From: Oceanobacillus_B kapialis
Lineage (GTDB): Bacteria > Bacillota > Bacilli > Bacillales > Amphibacillaceae
Strand: one strand, 5' to 3'
Assembly (NCBI RefSeq): GCF_042685265.1
Contig: NZ_JBHUMX010000035.1
Length of the DNA stretch: 64,000 nucleotides
Position numbers and translations under genes: made by a program. This document shows positions 33,050-41,945 of the stretch, piece after piece (within the stretch, counting starts at the first letter, position 1; each line of letters starts with the position of its first letter). The notes below the pieces were generated by a model. That model made no database searches. It saw nothing but the letters and a program-made list of their open reading frames with translations, and was not told the DNA's origin.

Positions 33050-34054
33050 CTATTTTTCAAAAGTTGATTTATAGGGGAGTGATTTTTCAAACTCTTCTAA
33101 TAAGCGATCTGATACCTCTTTGATATTCATACTGTCATCGCTATCATTTATACAAATTAATTTAAATTTATTTTTATTTATTTCTTGTAATACATTATTG
33201 AGATCTCTAGGTAAGGAATAATAAGTCCCTATTTTATCAATATTTACAGGATTAAAATTACCTTTAGCCAGCTGCCAATATCTAAAAATATACTGGTTAA
33301 CATCTTTATCATGTCGGAATTTTCTAGTTGAAGTTGTATGTAAGAAATCTCCTGCATGTTTCCAAACCTCTACAAGAGTGGATTTCAAATAGTTAGATGG
33401 CAAGTGGTGATCTACAAAGCCCGGAAAATATTCTAACATTTTAAAGAACGTAATATTTCTAGAGTTAAATTCTGTATGGTATTTTTCATTTACCCATTTG
33501 GTAAAATTATTAGTTATCGACTGTTTAAAATTAAAGTTTAGATTTAAAACACTAACTGTGTTTAATAAAATATGTTGAAACTGACTTGGTTTATCCGTTG
33601 GTATTGGACGCATTAAAGCGGTATCACAGGGTAAACCATCTAAAAAGAAATCATTTTCCTCTACATAATTCAGCAAAAACATATCGTCATTAAAGTACAC
33701 AAAGTGTTCAGATAATCCGTCTATACGATGAAAATTTAACTCTATGGTATGCGAATTAAAGGTGGGTAAATACTCTTTTGGTATAAATTCCTCATGTTTT
33801 ATAAATTCTAGCTTAGGATGATCTAAATTCAACCACTCAGGAACATGCCCCACAGTTATAAAAAAAACCTTATTTATCCAAGGGGCGAACCTTTCTACAC
33901 CTCTAAACCAATATTTAAGAAGCCCCCAGTCTCTATATCTTTTAACAGAACTATCGATACTTTCATCTGAGTCATATTTGGACTTTTCCTTAATCCAATC
34001 ATCGTCATTACCGTCTACCCAAGTCAATATAAAATCAACTTCTCTTTTTCTCAT
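33050..34054 (-). CDS. Stealth-family capsular phosphotransferase
   Basis: Protein of 334 residues with the Stealth conserved regions: CR1 as DFILTWVDGNDDDW at residues 7-20, CR2 as RYRDWGLLKYWFRGVERFAP with WINKVFFITVGHVPEWLN, and the FVYFNDDMFL segment, then CR3/CR4-like HHLPSNYLKSTLVEVW. Stealth proteins transfer hexose-1-phosphate and build phosphodiester-linked glycans; they include GlcNAc-phosphotransferase and capsule polymerases. Placed with TagD-like and glycerophosphotransferase-like genes, it points to a phosphate-containing surface glycan. It begins 72 nt after the stop of the TagD-fusion gene and is probably co-transcribed with it. Confidence 0.85.
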   Translation of the reverse strand: MRKREVDFILTWVDGNDDDWIKEKSKYDSDESIDSSVKRYRDWGLLKYWFRGVERFAPWINKVFFITVGHVPEWLNLDHPKLEFIKHEEFIPKEYLPTFNSHTIELNFHRIDGLSEHFVYFNDDMFLLNYVEENDFFLDGLPCDTALMRPIPTDKPSQFQHILLNTVSVLNLNFNFKQSITNNFTKWVNEKYHTEFNSRNITFFKMLEYFPGFVDHHLPSNYLKSTLVEVWKHAGDFLHTTSTRKFRHDKDVNQYIFRYWQLAKGNFNPVNIDKIGTYYSLPRDLNNVLQEINKNKFKLICINDSDDSMNIKEVSDRLLEEFEKSLPYKSTFEK

Positions 34055-34126
34055 TTAACAACAAATCCCTCTCTGTAGTCTCCCTGTGTATTTAAGTTTA
34101 TTACTATTTTTATAATATTTATTAAA

Positions 34127-35497
34127 TCACAAATATAATGAACCTTTCGTAGAATCAAGGCGATTGCTTTTTCCCTTTATATAATGTTCAATAATTTCTG
34201 AGATTGTTATAGATTCTTCAGGAGTAAGTTTATAACCCTTTTTTTTATTTCCATTTATCAAAGATATAAATTCACTTAACTCGTACTTTAATCCTTCGCC
34301 ATCAAATCTCGAATAAAATTTTTCATTTTTTGTGGAATCTTCATATCGAACTTCAAAATACTTTGTTTTCCACCATGGTGCATCACAGTAAATATATCCC
34401 TTAGTTCCCGAAATTACGAGTTGACCTTCAGATTTAACGCCGAGTCCTACTTTAGCTGTTGAAATTGCGTGATCATACTTTAAATATATTTTAGAATAAA
34501 TATCTAAGCCGTTTTCATCAAAAAAAGAATCAAATTGCATATCTATATAATTTTCACCTAGTAATTTAATAATTGCTAGTAATGGGTAGCTAGCTAACTC
34601 TGTTACACTCCCCCCGTTTTCAGTAGGATCTAATTCGCGTACGTTTCCAGTAATAAGCTTTGTAAAGTTTGCCTCTACGTCTCTAATCTCTCCTATTTTT
34701 CCACTCTTTGCTACTGAAATTAGTTTTTGAAATCCTGGAGAGTAAGCAGTTTTTATTGCCTCCATTAAAACTAATCTTTTTTCTTTTGCAATACCAAATA
34801 CTTCATTTGCTTGTTCACTATTTAACGTTAATGGTTTCTCACATAATATATGCTTATTACTTGATAAAGCAAACTTTATATAATCATAATGCGTATTATG
34901 GGGAGAAGCTATATAAACAGCATCAATCTTATCAAAAAACGTTGCTAATTCATTAGAGAAAAACTTTAATTCATATTGCTTTGCAAACTTTTTAGCGCTA
35001 TCTATATTGGGATTATAAACTCCTTCTAAGTTTGTCCCACTCACTAGCTTTACTTCTGGAACAAATCTTTTTGCAATCCTACCACTACCTATAATACCAA
35101 TTCTAACAATGTCTTGTTTTTTTTGTCGAAGCATTGTACTTGAAATCCCTTTTGTTCTCTCAATATATACTACTTCACAATATTGCTTTAGAAAATCAAA
35201 CTTCCCTCTCCAATCGGATCCAACAGTAAAAATATCTACGTCATATTTTTGAATATCTTCAAGTTTTTGACCGAAGTGATCTTCTATTATTATTTCATCT
35301 ACAAACCCGGTTTTCTTGACATTTTCAATACGTTCTAATAATGAGTCTACGACATTCAATTTGCCACGGTATTCATCATATTGCTCGGTCGTTACACCAA
35401 CAATTAGATAATCACCTAGATCTTTCGCACGCTTTAATAAATTGTAATGTCCTCGATGAAACAAGTCAAAAGAACCATACGTGATCACCTTTTTCAT
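34127..35497 (-). CDS. TagD-type cytidylyltransferase fused to Gfo/Idh/MocA oxidoreductase
   Basis: A 456-residue fusion. Residues 1-130 form a nucleotidyltransferase like glycerol-3-phosphate cytidylyltransferase: start MKKVITYGSFDLFHRGHYNLLKRA with the HxGH motif, and ERTKGISSTMLRQ, the TagD C-terminal signature. Residues 131-456 form a Gfo/Idh/MocA oxidoreductase with the Rossmann glycine motif VRIGIIGSGRIAKRF and the EKPL motif in ILCEKPLTLNSEQA. It could make a CDP-activated polyol and oxidise or reduce a linked sugar. Ribosome site is a G7 run 5 nt before ATG. A decayed second copy of the oxidoreductase part lies at 30480-30867. Confidence 0.85.
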   Translation of the reverse strand: MKKVITYGSFDLFHRGHYNLLKRAKDLGDYLIVGVTTEQYDEYRGKLNVVDSLLERIENVKKTGFVDEIIIEDHFGQKLEDIQKYDVDIFTVGSDWRGKFDFLKQYCEVVYIERTKGISSTMLRQKKQDIVRIGIIGSGRIAKRFVPEVKLVSGTNLEGVYNPNIDSAKKFAKQYELKFFSNELATFFDKIDAVYIASPHNTHYDYIKFALSSNKHILCEKPLTLNSEQANEVFGIAKEKRLVLMEAIKTAYSPGFQKLISVAKSGKIGEIRDVEANFTKLITGNVRELDPTENGGSVTELASYPLLAIIKLLGENYIDMQFDSFFDENGLDIYSKIYLKYDHAISTAKVGLGVKSEGQLVISGTKGYIYCDAPWWKTKYFEVRYEDSTKNEKFYSRFDGEGLKYELSEFISLINGNKKKGYKLTPEESITISEIIEHYIKGKSNRLDSTKGSLYL

Positions 35498-35761
35498 GTA
35501 TACCCCCCCCAGATGTACTAATTGGACATTTTAGTGATTTCCTTTTTATGTGATCTTTCAATTCTTTACTTTATTGGCCACTATATTTGAAACAACTTAT
35601 TTTCTATATCTAATTGTCTTTGTATAGCAATTGAGATATTTAAGCTAATTTTAAAAAAGATGATTTTTAATTTTAAGACCAATGATTGTAACTTTTAATT
35701 CACTACTACCCTTCTTTTACGTATTTACTCAAGAGGAAGTTAAAGAACCTCTTATATCCAG

Positions 35762-37414
35762 TCAAGATTTTAAGCTGGTTCTATATTTAGCTAGTTCTAT
35801 TTTATTTTTTTTACTTAAAAATTGTTTCTTTCCATTTAATATTCCAAGCACAGGTTCATCTCCTAGAATACTCGCCTGTTTATAAACAGATAAATAAAAG
35901 TTTTCTTCAATAGGACTCATTTTTTTATTTTTTTTGTTAAATAACATTCCAAGAAGACTATCCAGTGGCTGATCATAGTTTATATTTAATAGTAATTCTT
36001 GATACCGGTGATTATTCTTCTGCATTACAAATAGAATCAGGTCTATTAGACTAAAAATCCCTGTTGCAAGGATAGGAATTAAATCATTCGAAGTCTTTTC
36101 ACTTAATAAGTTTGATACACTTGATATATTGTTATCCAGATGGAAATTTTTGATTAATAGCGACTCGTTTTCAATTGCAGAAAGCCCTGTTTCGTCTATA
36201 AAAGAGCGACTTAACTTTTGTACATCCAATATAGGTACAGATAAAAGAATTTTCACAACCCTTTGAGGAGTTATATTATCCTTAGACATCAAATTATTGT
36301 TAAGAAAATCTACAAGCTCACTTAATTGGGAATGCTTTGCAAGCAACGTTATCATTTTCACCCATAACGTATCATCATTACTATTGATGGCCAGTGCTTG
36401 TGAGTAACATTTAACTGCATTATGATAATCCATTTCATTTTCATAAATTTCTCCAAGATAACGCAGGGGCAAGAATTCCATGAAGTCAATACTAGACTCT
36501 GAGAGGAGATTTCCTTTTTGGGCTAAAATTTCTTTAAATACTGATTTTGACCTTTTATAATCTCCACTATCAAAGTAGATAATAGCTCTATAAAATTTAA
36601 AATCTACTAGGTTGTAATATATTTTTTCACACGAATCTATAATTTCAAAAGCCTCATCATCTCTATTAACCACATGCAAAGAATCCGTTAAATTTAATAA
36701 AAGCTTTTTAACCCAGTCCAAATGAATACTTTCACTTAGTTTATATGCTTTTTGGTAATATAAAATTGCTTTATTTACTTCCCCGCCATTCCTATATTCG
36801 TTTCCTATAAAAAAGTAATCTAGTGGTTCTTTTTCATCCTTTTCCAACAATAGAGATAAATTTCTATTAAATTTATCTTTCTCGCTCATGACATCTTTCA
36901 TATATCCAGAATGATATATTTGGAAATCTAGAAAATCCCTTTTTTCTTTGGATTCTTCATGTATTAGTAATTCATGAATATTTCTATGATAAGCAATTGT
37001 CCCATCATTTTTGTATAATCGTTCATGATAATTTAATGACGTCCCTTTGCCATTTTCTCCAACAAAACTGACAATCTGCACAGCCATTATGTTTTGTTCT
37101 AATGAAGTATCAATAAATTTACTTCTTAATTTTGCAAATGCTTCCGTTTCAACATATTCATCTGCGTCAATAACAAAAATCCAATCCCCTGTAGCTTTTG
37201 TAGCAGCAAAGTTTCTGGCTTTTGAAAAATCATTTACCCATTCAAAGTCAAAAAGTTTATCAGTATAACGACGTGCAATTTCCTTGGATTGGTCCGTTGA
37301 ACCTGTATCTACAATAATAATTTCATCAGCTACATCTTTTATTGACTCAAGGCACCTAGCAATAACGCTTTCTTCATTTTTCATAATTATACAAACAGAT
37401 AATATTGTCCTCAT
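35762..37414 (-). CDS. GT2 glycosyltransferase with TPR-like tail
   Basis: Protein of 550 residues. Residues 1-230 are a family 2 glycosyltransferase: LSVCIIMKNEESVIARCLES, EIIIVDTGSTDQSKEIA and the DXD-type GDWIFVIDADEYVE. Residues 235-400 contain helical pairs like tetratricopeptide repeats (GGEVNKAILYYQKAYKLS, NAVKCYSQALAINSNDD). The C-terminal 150 residues are not recognised. Such SunS/GT2-TPR proteins glycosylate proteins or peptides. Start ATG 37414 follows AAGGA at 8 nt; a longer in-frame start at 37468 lies in the terminator. Its position next to hag suggests flagellin glycosylation, which is inference. Confidence 0.8.
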   Translation of the reverse strand: MRTILSVCIIMKNEESVIARCLESIKDVADEIIIVDTGSTDQSKEIARRYTDKLFDFEWVNDFSKARNFAATKATGDWIFVIDADEYVETEAFAKLRSKFIDTSLEQNIMAVQIVSFVGENGKGTSLNYHERLYKNDGTIAYHRNIHELLIHEESKEKRDFLDFQIYHSGYMKDVMSEKDKFNRNLSLLLEKDEKEPLDYFFIGNEYRNGGEVNKAILYYQKAYKLSESIHLDWVKKLLLNLTDSLHVVNRDDEAFEIIDSCEKIYYNLVDFKFYRAIIYFDSGDYKRSKSVFKEILAQKGNLLSESSIDFMEFLPLRYLGEIYENEMDYHNAVKCYSQALAINSNDDTLWVKMITLLAKHSQLSELVDFLNNNLMSKDNITPQRVVKILLSVPILDVQKLSRSFIDETGLSAIENESLLIKNFHLDNNISSVSNLLSEKTSNDLIPILATGIFSLIDLILFVMQKNNHRYQELLLNINYDQPLDSLLGMLFNKKNKKMSPIEENFYLSVYKQASILGDEPVLGILNGKKQFLSKKNKIELAKYRTSLKS

Positions 37415-37443
37415 ATATAACACATCCTTATGTCCTAATAGGC

Positions 37444-37486
37444 TCATCAAAAAAGTCGCAGTAAGCAAATGCGACTTTTTTGATGA
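37444..37486. terminator. Terminator after hag
   Basis: TCATCAAAAAAGTCGCA (37444-37460) pairs perfectly with TGCGACTTTTTTGATGA (37470-37486). It separates hag from the glycan genes, so these are probably not driven strongly by the flagellin promoter. Confidence 0.85.
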
Positions 37487-37521
37487 ACCTATCTCTAAAA
37501 AAGAGATAGATTCTCTATTTA

Positions 37522-38376
37522 TTACTGAAGTAACTGTAATACTCCTTGTGGCTGCTGGTTAGCCTGAGCAAGCATAGATTGAGCAGCTTGGGAAAGAATA
37601 TTATTCTTTGTGAAATTCATCATTTCTTTTGCCATGTCAACATCTCTGATACGGGATTCAGCTGCAGTCAAGTTTTCAGCAGAAGTACCCAAATTATTAA
37701 TTGTATGTTCTAGACGATTTTGCATTGCGCCCAAGTTAGAGCGTTCAGTTGCAACTGTTTTTATTGCCTCATTAATTGTTTCAATCGCAGCATTTGCAGC
37801 TGATTGTGTGCTAACACTTATACCGGAACCTGTTTTACTATCACCTGTTCCAACAGAAAGACTTGCAGCATCCATTTGTGAAATATTTAATGTCACATTC
37901 TGATCTTTATTTGCTCCAATATGGAATGTTAATGCTGAACCATCAGCTGAAGAGAATGAACCGTTCATCAACGTTTTGCCATTAAATTCCGTAGTTTCAG
38001 AAATACGAGTAATTTCTTTCGAAAGCTGATCCATTTCGTCTTGAATAGCTTTACGGTCAGTAGGATTATCATTTGTATCGTTGGAAGATTGAACTGCCAG
38101 TTCACGCATACGTTGAAGGATTGAATGAGTTTCATTCAAGGCACCTTCAGCAGTTTGAATCAATGAAATCCCATCTTGAGAGTTTTTTGAAGCCATTTCA
38201 AGACCTTTAATTTGACCACGCATTTTTTCAGAGATAGCAAGTCCTGCAGCGTCATCTCCAGCTTTGTTAATTCCAAGACCTGAAGAAAGTTTTTCTAACG
38301 AACCTTGTGTTGCACCTTGGTTTGCTCCTAATTGACGGTGTGCGTTAAGAGCAGCAATATTGTGATTGATAATCAT
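37522..38376 (-). CDS. hag: Flagellin
   Basis: Flagellar filament protein of 284 residues, short like B. subtilis Hag. The conserved N-terminal domain starts MIINHNIAALNAHRQLG, with KLSSGLGINKAGDDAAGLAISE; the conserved C-terminal domain has NLTAAESRIRDVDMAKEMMNF and ends GVLQLLQ. The surface-exposed centre (about residues 140-200) is small and rich in Ser, Thr and Asn, which could accept O-linked glycan. It has a sigma-D promoter and a leader with a candidate CsrA-binding hairpin. The 29-kb remnant matches its C-terminus. Confidence 0.95.
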   Translation of the reverse strand: MIINHNIAALNAHRQLGANQGATQGSLEKLSSGLGINKAGDDAAGLAISEKMRGQIKGLEMASKNSQDGISLIQTAEGALNETHSILQRMRELAVQSSNDTNDNPTDRKAIQDEMDQLSKEITRISETTEFNGKTLMNGSFSSADGSALTFHIGANKDQNVTLNISQMDAASLSVGTGDSKTGSGISVSTQSAANAAIETINEAIKTVATERSNLGAMQNRLEHTINNLGTSAENLTAAESRIRDVDMAKEMMNFTKNNILSQAAQSMLAQANQQPQGVLQLLQ

Positions 38377-38384
38377 AATTTTCT

Positions 38385-38427
38385 TACCTCCATGTAAGTG
38401 TATTTTTTGGGCACGTCCTTGTGTCCC
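38385..38427 (-). promoter_or_regulatory. Candidate CsrA-binding sites in hag leader
   Basis: In the 5' untranslated RNA, GGGACAC-AAGGA-CGTGCCC (38409-38427) forms a hairpin presenting GGA in or near the loop, resembling CsrA site RUACARGGAUGU. A second GGA lies in the ribosome site ATGGAGG just before the start codon. This mirrors the two CsrA sites in the B. subtilis hag leader. csrA and fliW are not in the window. Confidence 0.55.
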
Positions 38428-38523
38428 ATCTATAACAATACATTGGTGAAATTCACCTTTGCATTATTACCATTGTTAATGTTTGGCCAAAACATTTTTG
38501 TCATCATGATGACTACATTTCTT

Positions 38524-38549
38524 ATATCGGCAGTTTTATAGAATGTTTA
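38524..38549 (-). promoter_or_regulatory. Sigma-D promoter of hag
   Basis: Minus strand TAAA, 14-nt spacer, GCCGATAT: both elements perfect. It gives a leader of about 140 nt. Confidence 0.88.
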
Positions 38550-38637
38550 AATGTTTTTATAAAAAAATAGAAATTATTTTTCCTACATGACAGGCATAGG
38601 ATTCTTTAACAGCGCCATAAAAATCTGTTATTCTATT

Positions 38638-38651
38638 TGAAAGCGTTTTAT
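38638..38651 (+). promoter_or_regulatory. Possible cre site before atoE
   Basis: TGAAAGCGTTTTAT matches the cre consensus at all fixed positions but the last two. It is about 22 nt upstream of the atoE start. Catabolite repression of fatty-acid uptake would be sensible. Confidence 0.5.
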
Positions 38652-38673
38652 TATTTTAGAGAGGAGTATGTCT

Positions 38674-40008
38674 ATGAAAAGTATTACGCGGTTTTGTGAC
38701 CGTATGGTACAACGTTATTTGCCTGATGCCTTTTTATTTGCCATTATTCTAACGCTTGCTGTCTTTATTCTTGGGATTATTTTTACAGATAGTTCTCCTG
38801 TTGACATGGTGTCTTATTGGGGCGACGGATTTTGGGATCTTCTTGCATTCGCTATGCAGATGTCCTTGATTGTTGTGACAGGTTATATTCTGGCTAGTAC
38901 ACCTGTCGTGAAAAACCTATTAAAGAAAATTAGTACCCTTGCAAATACGCCTTCTCAGGCCATTTTGCTTGTGACCTTTGTGGCCTCACTAGCTTGTATC
39001 ATCAATTATGGTTTTGGACTTGTGGTTGGTGCATTATTTGCCATTCATGTAGCTAAGCGAGTTCCCTCAGTGGATTATCGTATATTGATGGCAAGTGCCT
39101 ATAGTGGTTTTCTTCTATGGCATGGTGGGTTGTCCGCTTCCATACCCCTATTAATTGCAACGCCTGGCCACTTTATGGAAGATACGATGGGAACGTTTCC
39201 GGTTACCGAGACATTGTTCAGTAGTTTCAACTTATTTATTGTGTTTTTCCTTTTATTTACGCTTCCTTTTGTAAACCGCTTTTTGATGAAATCAAGGGAT
39301 CCATTATATCAGGGAGACGCACATTTGTGGAGACCTGAATCAATTGATGGATCGAATGAAGAAACTGAAGAAGAGAAAGTGGCCGAAACACCTGCTGAAA
39401 AATTGGAAAACAGTCAGGTATTATCTCTCGTAATTGGGGTGCTTGGCTTTGGCTTTATAATTTACTTCTTTTCGCAAAATGGCTTTGATTTAAACATTAA
39501 TATTGTGAACTTTATCATGTTATTTTTAGGTATCTTATTTCACCGCACGCCGAGACGATTTCTTAATAGTGTAACCAACGCAGTGAAAAATGTGGGTGGA
39601 ATTATAGTACAGTTTCCGTTTTATGCAGGGATTATGGACATGATGGTGGCTTCTGGGTTGTCGGAGCAAATGTCGACAGCGTTTGTTAACATGTCAAACG
39701 AATTTACCTTTCCGCTCTTTTCCTTCCTTAGCGCAGGGCTGGTGAATTTTTTCGTCCCATCAGGCGGTGGTCAGTGGGCTGTACAGGGTCCAATTATGAT
39801 TCCTGCTGCACAGGCGCTTGATGTCAGTACTGCTAAAACAGCGATGGCAGTCGCCTGGGGAGATGCCTGGACGAACATGATACAGCCGTTTTGGGCATTG
39901 CCATTACTTGCGATTGCTGGATTAAAAGTACGCGATATTATGGGGTTCTGTGTGTTAATTCTTGTGTATAGTTTTATTCCTATCTCAATTGGGTTGTTAT
40001 TCTTTTAA
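38674..40008 (+). CDS. atoE: AtoE-type short-chain fatty acid transporter
   Basis: Membrane transporter of 444 residues with about 11-12 helices, of the short-chain fatty acid transporter family (AtoE). Family segments include FCDRMVQRYLPDAFLFAIIL at the start, WHGGLSASIPLLIATPGH and FVPSGGGQWAVQGPIMIPAA. It probably takes up acetoacetate, butyrate or similar acids. ATG 38674 is 7 nt after GGAG; an in-frame ATG at 38668 is too close to that site. Monocistronic with its own terminator; a possible cre site suggests CcpA control. Confidence 0.88.
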   Translation: MKSITRFCDRMVQRYLPDAFLFAIILTLAVFILGIIFTDSSPVDMVSYWGDGFWDLLAFAMQMSLIVVTGYILASTPVVKNLLKKISTLANTPSQAILLVTFVASLACIINYGFGLVVGALFAIHVAKRVPSVDYRILMASAYSGFLLWHGGLSASIPLLIATPGHFMEDTMGTFPVTETLFSSFNLFIVFFLLFTLPFVNRFLMKSRDPLYQGDAHLWRPESIDGSNEETEEEKVAETPAEKLENSQVLSLVIGVLGFGFIIYFFSQNGFDLNINIVNFIMLFLGILFHRTPRRFLNSVTNAVKNVGGIIVQFPFYAGIMDMMVASGLSEQMSTAFVNMSNEFTFPLFSFLSAGLVNFFVPSGGGQWAVQGPIMIPAAQALDVSTAKTAMAVAWGDAWTNMIQPFWALPLLAIAGLKVRDIMGFCVLILVYSFIPISIGLLFF

Positions 40009-40017
40009 TTCGTATAT

Positions 40018-40044
40018 CCTCGGGCAACCGGGGATTTTTTCTTT
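40018..40044 (+). terminator. Terminator after atoE
   Basis: CCTCGG (40018-40023) pairs with CCGGGG (40028-40033), one T-G pair, GCAA loop region, followed by ATTTTTTCTTTT. Confidence 0.75.
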
Positions 40045-40079
40045 TGAAGGCAAAAAAAATAAGCCTGCACATGCACGCC

Positions 40080-40334
40080 CTAATGAATCATCCCTTGGGA
40101 TATGAATTTATTTGTGCTTTTTTCCAATTGTCTCTCTACTACTGTCGCAATGCGCTGGTCTAATCGCAAAACATTTTGCTGCAATCCATTTAACGTGATT
40201 TCTATGTCATTGGCTCTTGTTTCTAAATTTAGAAAAAGTTCATCCATTTGCTTGCTGTTGGTTTGCAATTCGTTTATTTCCTCTAAAAGGTGTGTGACCC
40301 TACGTAACAGATCTTCCATCATTTCCCTGGTCAA
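40080..40334 (-). CDS. Small coiled-coil protein
   Basis: Product of 84 residues from TTG 40334, which has a strong ribosome site (AAGGAGG, 7-9 nt upstream); an in-frame ATG at 40403 has none. Almost the whole chain is heptad-patterned helix (LLRRVTHLLEEINELQTNSK, LDQRIATVVERQLEKS), so it likely forms a coiled coil. No signal, membrane helix or named family is recognised. It lies alone between atoE (convergent) and hemAT. Confidence 0.6.
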   Translation of the reverse strand: MTREMMEDLLRRVTHLLEEINELQTNSKQMDELFLNLETRANDIEITLNGLQQNVLRLDQRIATVVERQLEKSTNKFISQGMIH

Positions 40335-40500
40335 TCTGTCCCCTCCTTGTATGCAAAATTTCAATGTAATACAATTGTAACATTCCTCTTTAAACTGCAA
40401 CAAGTGTATATAGGAGGATATTATAAAGGAAGAAAGTAGGTCTAATTATCTGTATAAATTAAAGAAAGAAACCCTTCTAATGAAGAGTTTCTTCTATTAA

Positions 40501-41817
40501 TTATCTCTCTCTATCTGCCAAAAGGCGATTCAATGTGTCGGCTGATTCAGAAATAGTAATCGCTGACTGTTCAGCACCGTATATTGCTTCATTAAATACT
40601 TCCAAATCTTCCTGGATGGATTCATTACTACGTTTTGACTTATCCATACTCGCGTCAATCTCGCCAAATGCGTCTTCTGTGTTTTTCAATTCGTTCTTAA
40701 TCGTATTTAGAAATTCTTGGGCAACTTTTATATTGGAGGAACTGTTAAAAACTTGCTCTCCTGTTTGGTTTACAAGATCGGTAACGTTCGTTACGGAGCT
40801 ACCTGTCTGTTCAGCCAATTTGCGGACTTCTTCCGCTACAACCGCAAAGCCTCGGCCATGCTCTCCAGCTCTGGCTGCTTCAATCGAAGCGTTCAATGCA
40901 AGCAAGTTTGTTTGATCGGCAATGGATTTTACGATTTCGATAATTTCTTTAATTTTTATGGAAGTAGTTTCTAGATTGGTCATCTCAGTGACGATTTCTG
41001 CAGTGCTATCCTCTAGCTCTTGAACGGAGGTCCGCATATCAGAAAGTCTAGAAACACCTTTATCAGCGGCAGATTTCGCATTCTGGGCCAGCTCCGTGCC
41101 TGTTTTTGAACTGTCCGTAATCACACGGATTTTTTCAGTCATGTCACCAATGGATGCATTTGTTTCTTCAGCTAATGCGGCAAGCTCGGCTGATGTTTGC
41201 TCTACTGAATTCAAAATCTCCATTTTTGCTTCCGCTTGTTGTTCTCTGTATTCTCTCACTTCATCATCGTATGCTTCTAACACAACTTGTTGCTCTAGGT
41301 TAAGCAATTTATTGACAAGCTTAATACCAAGCAGGCGATCATCCTGGTGAGGGAAATGGGCTACAATTAAATCGATTAACCCGTCAAATAGCTTTTGGAA
41401 GGAAGCAATATACCATTTTTGTGTAAGGCCAATTTTCACATGAATATGGGCAATTCGTTTCCGTCGCTCAATGAACGCTTGACTAATCTCTCCATTAAAC
41501 ATCTCAATAATATGTCTTTCCAGTGTTACTTTTAATTTATCTATCGAACTATGTTCCTCAATAATAGCAATTAGCTTAGGATTTTGCTCGATGCTTCCAT
41601 AAAAGCAGTCAACAATCCTTTTATTATCTTCTTCCACATACGGCTTCAAAGCCATAGCGATTGCAAAGTCTTCTCTTTTTAAATCAAGCATTTTTAATTG
41701 TTTTTCTAAGTCAGATCCTGGTGTTACTTCAATTGTTGGACTCATTTCACTTGCAGCTAGCTGAAGTGTTTGCCTGTTCTTTTCTTGTTTTTGTTTTTTA
41801 TGTAAGGATAATCCCAA
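40501..41817 (-). CDS. hemAT: HemAT-type globin-coupled aerotaxis transducer
   Basis: Soluble haem-based oxygen sensor for aerotaxis, 438 residues. Residues 35-190 form a globin-like sensor with proximal His in the segment RRKRIAHIHVKIGLTQKWYI. Residues 200-438 form an MCP signalling domain with tip DQTNLLALNASIEAARAGEHGRGF. No membrane helices are present, as expected for HemAT. A perfect sigma-D promoter lies upstream, tying it to the flagellar regulon; it should signal to a CheA such as the one encoded at 20 kb. Confidence 0.92.
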   Translation of the reverse strand: MGLSLHKKQKQEKNRQTLQLAASEMSPTIEVTPGSDLEKQLKMLDLKREDFAIAMALKPYVEEDNKRIVDCFYGSIEQNPKLIAIIEEHSSIDKLKVTLERHIIEMFNGEISQAFIERRKRIAHIHVKIGLTQKWYIASFQKLFDGLIDLIVAHFPHQDDRLLGIKLVNKLLNLEQQVVLEAYDDEVREYREQQAEAKMEILNSVEQTSAELAALAEETNASIGDMTEKIRVITDSSKTGTELAQNAKSAADKGVSRLSDMRTSVQELEDSTAEIVTEMTNLETTSIKIKEIIEIVKSIADQTNLLALNASIEAARAGEHGRGFAVVAEEVRKLAEQTGSSVTNVTDLVNQTGEQVFNSSSNIKVAQEFLNTIKNELKNTEDAFGEIDASMDKSKRSNESIQEDLEVFNEAIYGAEQSAITISESADTLNRLLADRER

Positions 41818-41849
41818 TGTTGTTCCCCCTCTATATACCTGTACACTTT

Positions 41850-41875
41850 ATATCGGCATATTACGCTTCATTTTA
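41850..41875 (-). promoter_or_regulatory. Sigma-D promoter of hemAT
   Basis: Minus strand TAAA, 14-nt spacer, GCCGATAT, both elements perfect, 32 nt upstream of the start codon. Confidence 0.87.
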
Positions 41876-41945
41876 TAGGTCTTTAGACATGATTGTACCA
41901 TATTTTTGGAATTTATTTTTTGGGATGAATATTTGGGATTAAGTT

